Of a stretch of 64,000 bases of DNA, positions 22,248-31,708 are shown one piece after another. The stretch is from an uncultured Rhodospirillaceae bacterium (GTDB lineage Bacteria; Pseudomonadota; Alphaproteobacteria; Rhodospirillales; Casp-alpha2), in contig CAJWCU010000005.1 of NCBI GenBank assembly GCA_913030825.1, forward strand, positions 124,001 through 188,000. Reading direction: 5' to 3'. The first letter of the stretch is position 1. Each line of letters opens with the position of its first letter. The translations under genes were made by a program, and so were the position numbers. The notes under the pieces were generated by a model. It was not told the DNA's origin and searched no databases. It saw only the letters and a list, made by a program, of their open reading frames with translations.

Positions 22248-23246
22248 ATGGAAGGCCCCCTGTTTTCCCGCGACAAACTCGTCACCCTGGACGCCATCCG
22301 CGATGCGCGGACCAACCTGCCGCGCGTCATCCGACGCACGCCGATCGTGCCCGTCGCCCGGGATTCCGCCGAGATGGGCAATGAGACCCTGTTCCTGAAA
22401 TGCGAGAACCAGCAGGTCACCGGGGCGTTCAAGATCCGCGCGGTGTTCAACGTCCTCCATCACCTGTCCGCCGAACAGAAGGCCAAGGGCGTGGTTCTGG
22501 CCTCAAGCGGCAATTTCGCGCAAGGCTTCGCCTTCGCGGGCAAGACGCTGGGCATTCCCATCACCGTGGTCATGCTGGACGCCACCAGCCCTTATAAGGT
22601 CAAGGGCACGGAAGGCTACGGCGCCGAGGTCTATCTTTGCGGCGACGACGCCCTGGCCCGCCAGCCGACGGTCGAGCGCCTAGCCCAGGAGCGCGGCATG
22701 ACCGCCATCGACACCTGGGAAGAACCGCCCATCGTCGCCGGCCACGGCACCATCGGATTCGAAATCATGGAGCAATGCCCGGACGCGCAGCAAGTACTGG
22801 TCCCGGTGTCCTCGGGCGGCGTCGCCGGCGGGATCGCGGCGGCGGTCAAGTTGATCAATCCCAACGTCAAAGTCATCGGCATTCAGCCCGAACGGGCCAA
22901 CGCGGCCTATGTCTCGCGTCAGGCGGGCGAACCGACGGCCATCGATTATTGGGATTCCATCGCCGACGGGCTTAGCGCGCGGCGGCCCGGCGAATATCCG
23001 TTCATGCACCTGCAGGCATTCCTGGACGATATCGTCCTGGTCTCGGAGGCCGATATCGCGCGGGCCTTCCGCACCATCCTGACCCGCGCCAAGATGCTGG
23101 GCGAAGCGGCGGGCGTGACCGCCGCCGCCGGGTTCCTGTCGGGCAAGGTGGATACGTCGCTGAAAACCGTCGCAGCGCTGACGGGCGGCAACCTGACGCA
23201 GGAAACCATGGCCAAGCTGCTGGCCATGGCCGAGGCATCGGACTGA
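22248..23246 (+). CDS. PLP-dependent threonine/serine dehydratase-like protein
   Basis: KCENQQVTGAFKIRAVFNVL (PLP lysine), ASSGNFAQGFAFAGKTLGI, VPVSSGGVAGGIAAAVK. Confidence 0.9.
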   Translation: MEGPLFSRDKLVTLDAIRDARTNLPRVIRRTPIVPVARDSAEMGNETLFLKCENQQVTGAFKIRAVFNVLHHLSAEQKAKGVVLASSGNFAQGFAFAGKTLGIPITVVMLDATSPYKVKGTEGYGAEVYLCGDDALARQPTVERLAQERGMTAIDTWEEPPIVAGHGTIGFEIMEQCPDAQQVLVPVSSGGVAGGIAAAVKLINPNVKVIGIQPERANAAYVSRQAGEPTAIDYWDSIADGLSARRPGEYPFMHLQAFLDDIVLVSEADIARAFRTILTRAKMLGEAAGVTAAAGFLSGKVDTSLKTVAALTGGNLTQETMAKLLAMAEASD

Positions 23247-23279
23247 TCTCGGCGCGGACGGGCAAAGCGCCCGCCCCTC

Positions 23280-23600
23280 TTACGTTTTGGTCTTGGTGCC
23301 GCCTTCAGGCATGTCGTCGGGTTTGGGCGCATCACCGGGCGGGGAATTTTTCCGACGGATGATGATGTCGCCGTTCGGCAGGACTTCCGGCATTTCGTAT
23401 TGCGGGATGGTCTGAATGAACAACTCGAAGGCCCTCAAGATCCGGCGTGTACCTTCTTCCAGCAATTCCTCGGGCGATGATTTTTCCGATTGCGCGGCGG
23501 CCGGCGTGGCCGGCAGGCAGAACATGCCGCCGACCAGTACGGCTGACAGGGCCAAGGCGCGCGCGCCGCGTGATTTCGATGCGGTCGTCAGGTTCGTCAT
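23280..23600 (-). CDS. Small exported hypothetical protein (106 aa)
   Basis: Signal peptide-like N-terminus ending ATPAAAQ; RRILRAFELFIQTIPQYEMPEVLPNGDIIIRRK; ATG at 23600 used instead of track start. Confidence 0.7.
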   Translation of the reverse strand: MTNLTTASKSRGARALALSAVLVGGMFCLPATPAAAQSEKSSPEELLEEGTRRILRAFELFIQTIPQYEMPEVLPNGDIIIRRKNSPPGDAPKPDDMPEGGTKTKT

Positions 23601-23695
23601 GGCGTCCTCCGACGGTTTATACCTGAGCAGATATGGCGGCGTTTTGGTTTCACCGCAAGGCACCGGGGCTTGCACGAAGGAGGCGCAGGGCGCCG

Positions 23696-24448
23696 TCAGC
23701 CGGGCCCGCCCGCGAGATCTTCCAGGTCGTCCCGGGACAGGATTTCGACCGCCCCCGCCTTGTCGGCGCCGATGACCCCCGCATTCCGCAACTTGGTGAA
23801 GGAACGGCTGACCGTTTCCACGGTCAATCCCAGGTAATCGGCGATATCGGCGCGGCGCATCCGCAGGGTCAACGAGCCGTCGTCGTTGATGCAATCCGGC
23901 GCCTTTTCCATCAGGCTCAAAAGGAACCCGGCAATCCGTTCCTCGGCATTAAGACGGCCGAGCGAGAGCATTTGATCCTGGGCCGACGAGACCTCGCGCT
24001 GAAGCTTGAGGATCACCGCTTCGGCCATCTGCGGATAGGTCGATACCAATTCGGAAATGCGGCCACGCGGAAAAGCGCAGACGGTGACCGGTGCGACGGC
24101 CTCGGCCGTGACCGGATATTCGGGGCCGTCGGGCAAGCCGATCAAATCACCCGCGAAATAGAACCCGGTGACCTGGCAGCGCCCATCGGCGAGCAGTTTG
24201 TATTGCTTGATGACGCCGGAGGTCACGGTGAAGACGTGATCGGCCCCGTCGCCTTCCTGGAACAGAGCTTGGCCCGCATCGATCCGGCGGCGCGTCACAT
24301 AGCTTGCAAGATGGTTGAGTTGATCAGGGTTGAGCCCGGCACAAACGGCCAGATGGCGCGACATGCAATTCGCGCATTCCTGCGGCAGATGATCCGTCTG
24401 CCGGGCCGCGTCACACAGCCCGATTACGTTGGCGCTGGCTTGTGCCAT
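23696..24448 (-). CDS. FNR-type Crp/Fnr-family transcriptional regulator with Fe-S ligand cysteines
   Basis: N-terminal C-x2-C-x7-C (ECANCMSRHLAVC), central Cys (VTVCAFPRGR), HTH DYLGLTVETVSRSFTKL with E-x2-SR FNR specificity motif. Confidence 0.88.
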   Translation of the reverse strand: MAQASANVIGLCDAARQTDHLPQECANCMSRHLAVCAGLNPDQLNHLASYVTRRRIDAGQALFQEGDGADHVFTVTSGVIKQYKLLADGRCQVTGFYFAGDLIGLPDGPEYPVTAEAVAPVTVCAFPRGRISELVSTYPQMAEAVILKLQREVSSAQDQMLSLGRLNAEERIAGFLLSLMEKAPDCINDDGSLTLRMRRADIADYLGLTVETVSRSFTKLRNAGVIGADKAGAVEILSRDDLEDLAGGPG

Positions 24449-24609
24449 CGATCCTCACCCAAGGGGTTCTCCGACGTTTGGCAACCCAATCTCCACCCCA
24501 TTGCTGTACTATACGCAGGGTGACGTTCGGGCGCAAACACGGAACAGGGGCCACGGATAATTCCGCGGCCCCCGAAATTGCCGTTTCCGAAAACCCGGAC
24601 GGCTGCGCC

Positions 24610-25629
24610 TTATTCGGCGGCAGCCCCCGCGCTTTGAACGACGACGCCGGCATGCTGGGTGACCATCACCTTGTTCAGCAATTTGACGCAGGAATAGACC
24701 GCGAAGGTATGCGGGCAATCCGTTTCCGTCAGCTTGGCCAATTCCAGAACCGCGCCGATCAGGGCCTCGGTTTCCAGCGACCGACCGGCTTCCACGTCCT
24801 GCAGCATCGACGTTTTGTGCGCGCCGACGCTTTCGGCGCCGTTGATGCGCTTCTCGATGGTATGGCGGAAGGTGATGCCGAGCTTTTCGGCAACGATCTG
24901 GGCTTCTTCCATCATCTTTTCGGCGAGTTTCCGGGTTTCCGGGAACTGGCAGATGTCGACCAGGGTCGCATGGGTCAGCGCGCTGATCGGATTGAAGCTG
25001 AGATTGCCCCAGGCCTTGAGCCAGATTTCCGAGCGAATATCGTCGAGCACGCGCGAACGGAAGCCCGCACCCTCGAGCAATTCTTTAAGTTTTTCAACAC
25101 GTTCGCTTTCCGATCCATCCAATTCGCCGATCGGGAAACGGTCGCCTTCAACATGGTGGATGACGCCCGGCTCGGTCACCGCCGCGGCCGGATAAACGAC
25201 GCAGCCGATGATCCGGTCGCCGTCGATGTACTTGGTCAGCACGCCGTCCGGATCCAGGCTTTCCAACTGCTTGCCGTCGTGCGGCCCGCCGTGGTTGTGG
25301 AAATACCACCAGGGAATGCCGTTCTGCACGGTCATGATCATGGTGTCGGGGCCCATCAAGGGCTCCATTTCCTTGGCCACGAGTTCCAGGTAATGGGCCT
25401 TGAGGCCGAGGATCACCAGGTCCTGTTCGCCCGCATCGGCGCATTTTTCGTAGGCCTTGACCTGGGCGACGTGCTCCGAGCCGTCTTCCCAAATCAGTTT
25501 CAGGCCGTTTTGACGGATGGCCTGCAGATGCGGCCCCTGGTCGATGACGCTGACCTCGTTTCCGGCCAGCGCCAGTTTGGCGCCCATCAGGCCGCCGATG
25601 GCGCCCGCGCCGATCACGCATACACGCAT
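24610..25629 (-). CDS. 2-dehydropantoate 2-reductase-like (ApbA/PanE family) oxidoreductase
   Basis: MRVCVIGAGAIGGLMGAKLALAGNEVSVIDQG; VQNGIPWWYFH; KAWGNLSFNPISALTHATLVDI. Confidence 0.87.
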   Translation of the reverse strand: MRVCVIGAGAIGGLMGAKLALAGNEVSVIDQGPHLQAIRQNGLKLIWEDGSEHVAQVKAYEKCADAGEQDLVILGLKAHYLELVAKEMEPLMGPDTMIMTVQNGIPWWYFHNHGGPHDGKQLESLDPDGVLTKYIDGDRIIGCVVYPAAAVTEPGVIHHVEGDRFPIGELDGSESERVEKLKELLEGAGFRSRVLDDIRSEIWLKAWGNLSFNPISALTHATLVDICQFPETRKLAEKMMEEAQIVAEKLGITFRHTIEKRINGAESVGAHKTSMLQDVEAGRSLETEALIGAVLELAKLTETDCPHTFAVYSCVKLLNKVMVTQHAGVVVQSAGAAAE

Positions 25630-25717
25630 GATGTTCTCCCTTTAAGTTGTTGTCCCTGCGGCCGGGTCCGTTGCGACGCGGGCCCGTGTGCTTGGTTTCA
25701 GTCTAGATGCAGACGGT

Positions 25718-26491
25718 CTAATTGTTAAACGTGTTGCGCAGCGTGCCGATCCCATCGATCACGATCTCGACGGTGTTGCTCGGCTCCTTCATGGTGCCGA
25801 CGCCGACGTTGGTGCCGCAGGCGATGACGTCGCCCGGCTCCAGCGTCACGTCGTGGGAAATCTCGCTGATCAGTTTGGCCGGTGTGCGCAGCATGTCGGA
25901 GACCGGATAATTCTGCCGCTCATCGCCGTTGAGGATCGTCTTGACGGTCAGCTTCATCGGGTCCAGGCCCGTGGCGATGACCGGGCCGAGCGGACCGAAG
26001 GTGTCGAAGCTTTTGGACCGGGTCCATTGATCGAAGGTGCCGTCGCGCTTGAGGATTTCCGCCGCCGTCACGTCGTTGACGCAGGTGTAGCCGAACACGT
26101 AATCCAAGGCCTCGGCCTCGCCGACGTTTTTGCAGCGCTTGCCGATGACGATGCCCAACTCACCTTCATAGACGACCTTGCCGTCGTAGCTGGCAGGCCG
26201 TTCGATGACGGTTTCCGTGGCGGTGATTGAGTTATTCGTCTTGATGAACCACAACGGCTCCTCCGGCCGTTCGCCGCCCATCTTTTCCCGCATGGTGTTG
26301 TAGTTGTTCCAAAGGGCGACCATCTTGCCGGGCTTGATCGGCGCCAGGACTGTAACGTCAGACAAATTGACGGTCTCACCGGTCGCCGTGGCGCCGGCAA
26401 TCATGTCGCCGGAATGCACGGTAATGGTTTCGCCGTCCAACGTGCCGAAGCCTTCCGCACCCTGGTTTTCGTACCTGATCCACAAAGTCAT
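25718..26491 (-). CDS. Fumarylacetoacetate hydrolase (FAH) family protein
   Basis: VVYEGELGIVIGKRCKNV, YVFGYTCVNDVTA, RSKSFDTFGPLGPVI, GDVIACGTNVGVG. Start at MTLWIRY. Confidence 0.9.
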   Translation of the reverse strand: MTLWIRYENQGAEGFGTLDGETITVHSGDMIAGATATGETVNLSDVTVLAPIKPGKMVALWNNYNTMREKMGGERPEEPLWFIKTNNSITATETVIERPASYDGKVVYEGELGIVIGKRCKNVGEAEALDYVFGYTCVNDVTAAEILKRDGTFDQWTRSKSFDTFGPLGPVIATGLDPMKLTVKTILNGDERQNYPVSDMLRTPAKLISEISHDVTLEPGDVIACGTNVGVGTMKEPSNTVEIVIDGIGTLRNTFNN

Positions 26492-26730
26492 TCTTCTGTT
26501 TCCCCACGATATCGTTGCGCCCGCACCGGCCGGCACTGACCTGAGCAGAATTGTATACATCCCAAACGGGGACAGACCTTAGCCATCGCCGTACGCCCCA
26601 TCAACAACAGGTGTTGACGCAGCGCAGCAATACCAGGGGGTTTTCCTGATCGTGGAATAACCGGCACATCCGGCGGCTGCACCGCCGGGCACAAAAGCCG
26701 AAGAAAGGCCCTGAAACCGAGTGCCGAAAC

Positions 26731-27585
26731 CTAGTGGTGGAAGAGAACCGGAATGTCCGCGTTTTCGACCACGTATTGGGTGACGCCGCCGATCTTGAAA
26801 TCATGACGGCGGGCATGGGCATACCCGCCCATCAGCAACAGATCGACCCCGTTGTCCGCACATGCTTTCAACAGCGCCTGCCCGATTTCATGGGGGTTGC
26901 ATTTCAGGACGACCGTCTCGCTTTCCTGACCGTGCCAACGCAGATAGTCCGCCAGGTCCGACGCTGGCAGGTCGTCGCCATGAACTTCCGGCGCCGACAG
27001 GATGATGACCTTGTCCGCCGTCTCGACGATGGGGCGGGAGGTCGTGACCGCGGCCGAAACCTCAGGCGAGCCGTTCCAGGCGATGGCGATGGTCTTGCCG
27101 ATGTCGGAGATATCCTTGGGCGGCACGCTGACCACGGGTTTTCCCGTTTCCATCAACGCCGCCTCGAAGGTATTGACACCCAATTGGCCGTCGGGCCGGG
27201 CGACGAAGATGACGTCGGTCAGCCGCCCGCGCCGCGAGACGACGGCGGCCTGACGACCCTTTTCCTCGCGCCAGGAGGCACTGACGCCGGTCATGCCGCT
27301 GCGCGGCTCGGCGATGTTCGCCACGCCTATCTTGTCGCAATATTCTTCGTAGAGCTTTTTGACCCTGGCCTCTTCCTCGGCCGCGTGGGTTTCGGCGATA
27401 TCGTTGACGACGTCACGCACCCCGGCCAGCGTGGCGCCGTAGGCCAGCATGTCTTTCGAGCCCATTCGGGCATGGACGACGTCGATATGGGCATCGAACT
27501 TCTTGGCCAAAGCGACGGCGGCGTTCAGAACCTGTTCGCCCTTTCCGTCACCTCGTACCGGCACCAGGATATTGCGTATGGTCAT
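26731..27585 (-). CDS. Universal stress protein (UspA family), 284 aa
   Basis: MTIRNILVPVRGDGKGEQVLNAAVALAKKFDAHIDVVHA; C-terminal LLLMGGYAHARRHDFKIGGVTQYVVENADIPVLFHH. Confidence 0.9.
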   Translation of the reverse strand: MTIRNILVPVRGDGKGEQVLNAAVALAKKFDAHIDVVHARMGSKDMLAYGATLAGVRDVVNDIAETHAAEEEARVKKLYEEYCDKIGVANIAEPRSGMTGVSASWREEKGRQAAVVSRRGRLTDVIFVARPDGQLGVNTFEAALMETGKPVVSVPPKDISDIGKTIAIAWNGSPEVSAAVTTSRPIVETADKVIILSAPEVHGDDLPASDLADYLRWHGQESETVVLKCNPHEIGQALLKACADNGVDLLLMGGYAHARRHDFKIGGVTQYVVENADIPVLFHH

Positions 27586-27663
27586 GGGCGTCCTCCCGTC
27601 GCGCCCGGTCGGCCCCGGCCAACTGGCCGGGGCCGCCGGAATATGATCAGGTCGTTTCGGGGC

Positions 27664-29340
27664 TTAGAACAGGCCCTCGATCTGACCTTGTTCGTTCAGG
27701 TAGATGTTATTGGCCGACGGAACCTTGGGCAGGCCCGGCATCGTCATGATCTCACCGGTCAGGGCGACGATGAATTCCGCCCCGGCCGACAACCGCACCT
27801 CGCGCAGGGCGACGCTATGGCCGGTCGGCGCGTTTTTCAGGTTCGGATCGGTCGAGAAGGAATACTGCGTCTTGGCCATGCAAACCGGGAAGTTGCCGAA
27901 CCCGGCGGCTTCCCAATCCTTGAGCTGATTGCGGATTTTGCTGTCGGCCGTAACTTCCTCCGCCCGGTAGATTTCCTTGGCGATCGTTTCGATCTTCTGG
28001 AACAGCGGCATCTCGTCGGGATAGAGCGGCTTGAAATCGGCCTGACCGGAATCGGCCAATTCGACCACATGCTCCGCCAACGCAGCCGTACCGGCACTGC
28101 CGTCGGCCCAATGGGTCGCGATGAAGGCCTTCACGCCCTGGGATTCGGCAGCTTCCTTGACGGTCTGCAGTTCGGCGTCCGTATCGGTGATGAAGTTGTT
28201 GATCGAGACCGTCACCGGCACGCCGAACTTCTTCATGTTCTCGATATGGCGCAAAAGGTTGGCGCAACCTTTCTTGACCGCCTCGACATTTTCCGTGCCC
28301 AGTTCGTCCTTGGCCACGCCGCCGTGCATCTTGAGCGCGCGAACCGTGGCGACGATAACCGCCGCCGCTGGCTTCAGGCCGGCCTTGCGGCACTTGATGT
28401 CGAAGAACTTCTCAGCCCCCAGGTCGGCGCCGAAGCCGGCTTCGGTGACCACATAGTCGGCCAACTTCAATGCCGACTTGGTCGCGATGACCGAGTTACA
28501 GCCGTGCGCGATGTTGGCGAACGGGCCGCCGTGGATGAAGGCCGGGTTGTTTTCCAACGTCTGCACCAAGTTGGGCGCGATCGCTTCCTTGAGCAGCACG
28601 GACATCGGGCCCGGGCCCTTGACGTCGCGGGCGTAGATCGATTCCCGCTGGCGGTTCTGGCCGATGATCATTTTGCCGATCCGCTCGGTCAGGTCCTTCA
28701 GGTTGTTGGACAGGCAGAAGATCGCCATGATCTCCGACGCCACGACGATGTCGAAGCCGTCTTCGCGGGGGAAGCCGTTGGCGACGCCGCCCAGCGAGTT
28801 GGTGATCTGACGCAACGCGCGATCGTTCATGTCGACGACACGCTTGAAGGCGACACGGCGGTTATCGATGGCCGGCTCATGCCCCCAATAAATGTGGTTG
28901 TCGATCAGGGCCGCCAGCAGGTTATGGGCAATGCCGATGGCGTGGAAATCACCGGTGAAGTGAAGGTTGATATCTTCCATGGGCACGACCTGGGCATATC
29001 CGCCGCCGGCCGCCCCGCCCTTCATGCCGAAACAAGGCCCCAGCGAAGGTTCGCGGATACAGATCATCGCCTTCTTGCCGATTTTGTTCAGACCGTCGCC
29101 CAAACCGACGGTCGTCGTGGTCTTGCCCTCGCCGGCCGGCGTCGGTGTAACGGCGGTGACCAGGATCAGCTTACCGTCGGGATTGCCCTCCAACGACTGC
29201 AGGTATTCCATGTCCACCTTGGCCTTGTGCGGGCCGTACTGCAGAAGTGCGTCGGCGGGAATACCCAACTTCTCCGTGCCGACCTCGGCGATCGGCTTCA
29301 TCGTGGCTTCGCGGGCGATTTCGATATCACTTTTCGGCAT
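27664..29340 (-). CDS. fhs: Formate--tetrahydrofolate ligase
   Basis: [80 protein letters not shown]. Confidence 0.97.
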   Translation of the reverse strand: MPKSDIEIAREATMKPIAEVGTEKLGIPADALLQYGPHKAKVDMEYLQSLEGNPDGKLILVTAVTPTPAGEGKTTTTVGLGDGLNKIGKKAMICIREPSLGPCFGMKGGAAGGGYAQVVPMEDINLHFTGDFHAIGIAHNLLAALIDNHIYWGHEPAIDNRRVAFKRVVDMNDRALRQITNSLGGVANGFPREDGFDIVVASEIMAIFCLSNNLKDLTERIGKMIIGQNRQRESIYARDVKGPGPMSVLLKEAIAPNLVQTLENNPAFIHGGPFANIAHGCNSVIATKSALKLADYVVTEAGFGADLGAEKFFDIKCRKAGLKPAAAVIVATVRALKMHGGVAKDELGTENVEAVKKGCANLLRHIENMKKFGVPVTVSINNFITDTDAELQTVKEAAESQGVKAFIATHWADGSAGTAALAEHVVELADSGQADFKPLYPDEMPLFQKIETIAKEIYRAEEVTADSKIRNQLKDWEAAGFGNFPVCMAKTQYSFSTDPNLKNAPTGHSVALREVRLSAGAEFIVALTGEIMTMPGLPKVPSANNIYLNEQGQIEGLF

Positions 29341-29429
29341 GGTTTCCTCTCGTGTCCCTCTTTGGGGATCTCTTGGATTGCCCTGGTCGTATCTCCCAGG
29401 GGACGTGATGCGGTGCCGGGCGGTGGATG

Positions 29430-30353
29430 CTAGGCGCCCAGAACCTTCCCTGTCTTAAGGCCGGTTTTGGCCACGTAGTCCGCAGCAGTGATCTTCTTGT
29501 CGTCGTGGGGGCGCAGGCGCATGACCTTGACGGCCCCGCCCGTCGCGGCGACCAGGATATGATCGTCCTCGATCGCCATGACCTCGCCCGGCTTGCCGCC
29601 GGTGTCACCATCGACCCGGCGCGCGTCGAAGATGGCCAACTCATTTCCGTCGATGGTCGTCCAGGCGCCCGGCTGCGGGTTGCAGCCACGGATCTGGTTG
29701 TAGACCTCGGCGACGGGCTTGGACCAATCGATCTCCATGTCCTTCTTGCGGCACCAGGATTCGTAGGTCGCTTCGTCTTCGTTCTGCGGAATCTTCGGCG
29801 GATTGCCTGCCTTCACCATGTCGATGGCTTCCAGCATCATTTCGACGCCGCGGTCGAAGATCTTGCCGAAATAGATATCGCCCAGGGTATCGTCCGGGCC
29901 GATGGCGACCTTGTCCTGATGCAGGATGAAGCCTTCGTCCAGGCCGTCGTCCGGCCAGAAGATGGTGATCCCCGTTTCCGTCGCCCCACCGATGATCGGC
30001 CAGTTGATCGACGACGGCCCCCGGTGCTTGGGCAACAACGAGGGGTGGAAACAGATCGACCCGTGGGTCGGAATGTCGCGCGCTTCTTCCGGAACGAAGA
30101 TGATCATATAGGCCATGACCATCAGGTCCGCGTTCAGCGACCGCATATGGTCGAGGACTTCCTTGTCCGTGTAGTTGGGCGGCTGGAACAGGGGCAGGCC
30201 CTTTTCGACGGCGAATTCCTTCACCGGGTCGACGGGCTTGCCTTCCTTGTCCGGCGCGCAGAACACACCGACGATTTCGTCCTCGCCCTTTTCCAGGATC
30301 TTTTCCAACGTGGCCTTGCCGAAGGCCTGCTGGCCGTTAAGGATCAAACGCAT
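29430..30353 (-). CDS. Formyltransferase/10-formyl-THF hydrolase-like protein (resembles N-terminal domain of 10-formyl-THF dehydrogenase)
   Basis: [24 protein letters not shown] ... [17 protein letters not shown] ... [19 protein letters not shown] ... [11 protein letters not shown]; closer to the ALDH1L1 hydrolase domain pattern than to Fmt (Asn of Fmt N-x-H replaced). Confidence 0.82.
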   Translation of the reverse strand: MRLILNGQQAFGKATLEKILEKGEDEIVGVFCAPDKEGKPVDPVKEFAVEKGLPLFQPPNYTDKEVLDHMRSLNADLMVMAYMIIFVPEEARDIPTHGSICFHPSLLPKHRGPSSINWPIIGGATETGITIFWPDDGLDEGFILHQDKVAIGPDDTLGDIYFGKIFDRGVEMMLEAIDMVKAGNPPKIPQNEDEATYESWCRKKDMEIDWSKPVAEVYNQIRGCNPQPGAWTTIDGNELAIFDARRVDGDTGGKPGEVMAIEDDHILVAATGGAVKVMRLRPHDDKKITAADYVAKTGLKTGKVLGA

Positions 30354-30420
30354 TTTCTGTTTCCTCTCCTTGGGATTGGGAGTTCGTGTCGCCGGTCGGC
30401 GTCGGGTCCGATGGACGCGG

Positions 30421-31668
30421 TCAGACCGCGCCCACGTCCTTCGCCGCCGCGATCTCGTCTTCGTTCATGCCGAGAATTTCGGACAGGATTTCATCCGTGT
30501 GTTCGCCCAGAAGCGGCGAACGCGCAACGTCGGCCGGGCAATCGGACAGTTTGATCGGGCAGCCGACCGTCAGGTAGGCACCGCGTTCCGGATGATCGAC
30601 CTCGACGATGGTGCCGGTCTCGCGCAGGCTCGGCTCCTCGGCCAATTCCTTCATGCTGAGGATCGGGCCGACGGGGATGTTGAGCGGGTTGCAGATTTCC
30701 ATGACCTCGAACTTGGTCTTGGTCGTCGTCCAATCCTCGATCGCGCCGAACATCTCGTTCAATTTCGGCAGGCGCGCTTCCGGGGTCGCCCATTCGGGAT
30801 CTTCCTTCCACTCGGGCTTGCCGATGACGTCGCAGATGTTCTTCCACACCGCCGCCTGGGTGATGAAGTAGGTATAGGCGTCGGGATCGTTCTCCCAGCC
30901 CTTGCACTTCAGGATGCGGCCCGGCTGACCGCCGCCGGAATCGTTGCCCGCGCGCGGCGTCGCCTCGCCGAAGGGAATGCCTTCGGAGAACTGAGAATAT
31001 TCCTTGAGCGGGCCGGCCTTCAGGCGCTGCTGATCGCGCAGTTTGACGCGGCAGAGGTTCAGAACCGAATCCTGCATCGCGCATTCGACGCGCTGCCCCT
31101 TGCCCGAATGGGTCCGTTGATAAAGCGCCGTGACGATGCCCAGCGCCAGATGCAGGCCCGTGCCGCTGTCACCGATCTGGGCACCCGTGACCATGGGCGT
31201 TTCGCCCAGCATGCCGGTCGTCGAGGCCGAACCGCCGGCGCATTGCGCGACGTTCTCGTAAACCTTACAGTCCGAATAGGGTCCGGGGCCGAAGCCCTTG
31301 ACCGAGGCATAGATCATGCGCGGGTTGATTTCCTGGATCTTCTCCCAGGAAAAGCCCATGCGGTCGAGCGCACCCGGCGCGAAGTTTTCGACCATGACGT
31401 CGCATTCTTCGATCATGCGGGTGAAGATCGCCTTGCCCTCGTCGGATTTGGTGTTCAGCGTCACCGACCGCTTGTTGTGGTTCAGCATGGTGAAATAGAG
31501 CGAATCGGCACCCGGCACGTCGACCAGTTGTTTGCGCGTGGCGTCACCGACGCCGGGGCGCTCCACCTTGATCACGTCGGCCCCGAACCAGGCCAGCAAT
31601 TGGGTGCAGGTCGGACCCGACTGCACGTGGGTCATGTCCAGGATTTTGACGCCTTCGAGAGCTTTCAT
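30421..31668 (-). CDS. frc: Formyl-CoA:oxalate CoA-transferase (CAIB/BAIF class III)
   Basis: [75 protein letters not shown]; adjacent to oxc. Confidence 0.95.
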   Translation of the reverse strand: MKALEGVKILDMTHVQSGPTCTQLLAWFGADVIKVERPGVGDATRKQLVDVPGADSLYFTMLNHNKRSVTLNTKSDEGKAIFTRMIEECDVMVENFAPGALDRMGFSWEKIQEINPRMIYASVKGFGPGPYSDCKVYENVAQCAGGSASTTGMLGETPMVTGAQIGDSGTGLHLALGIVTALYQRTHSGKGQRVECAMQDSVLNLCRVKLRDQQRLKAGPLKEYSQFSEGIPFGEATPRAGNDSGGGQPGRILKCKGWENDPDAYTYFITQAAVWKNICDVIGKPEWKEDPEWATPEARLPKLNEMFGAIEDWTTTKTKFEVMEICNPLNIPVGPILSMKELAEEPSLRETGTIVEVDHPERGAYLTVGCPIKLSDCPADVARSPLLGEHTDEILSEILGMNEDEIAAAKDVGAV

Positions 31669-31708
31669 GATGCGTTCCTGTTTTTCTGATTTGATCTGAT
31701 ATGCGGCG

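Noticed and set aside
26734-29433. 899-aa plus-strand ORF
   Set aside because: Antisense to uspA and fhs, which have clear family motifs; shadow ORF.
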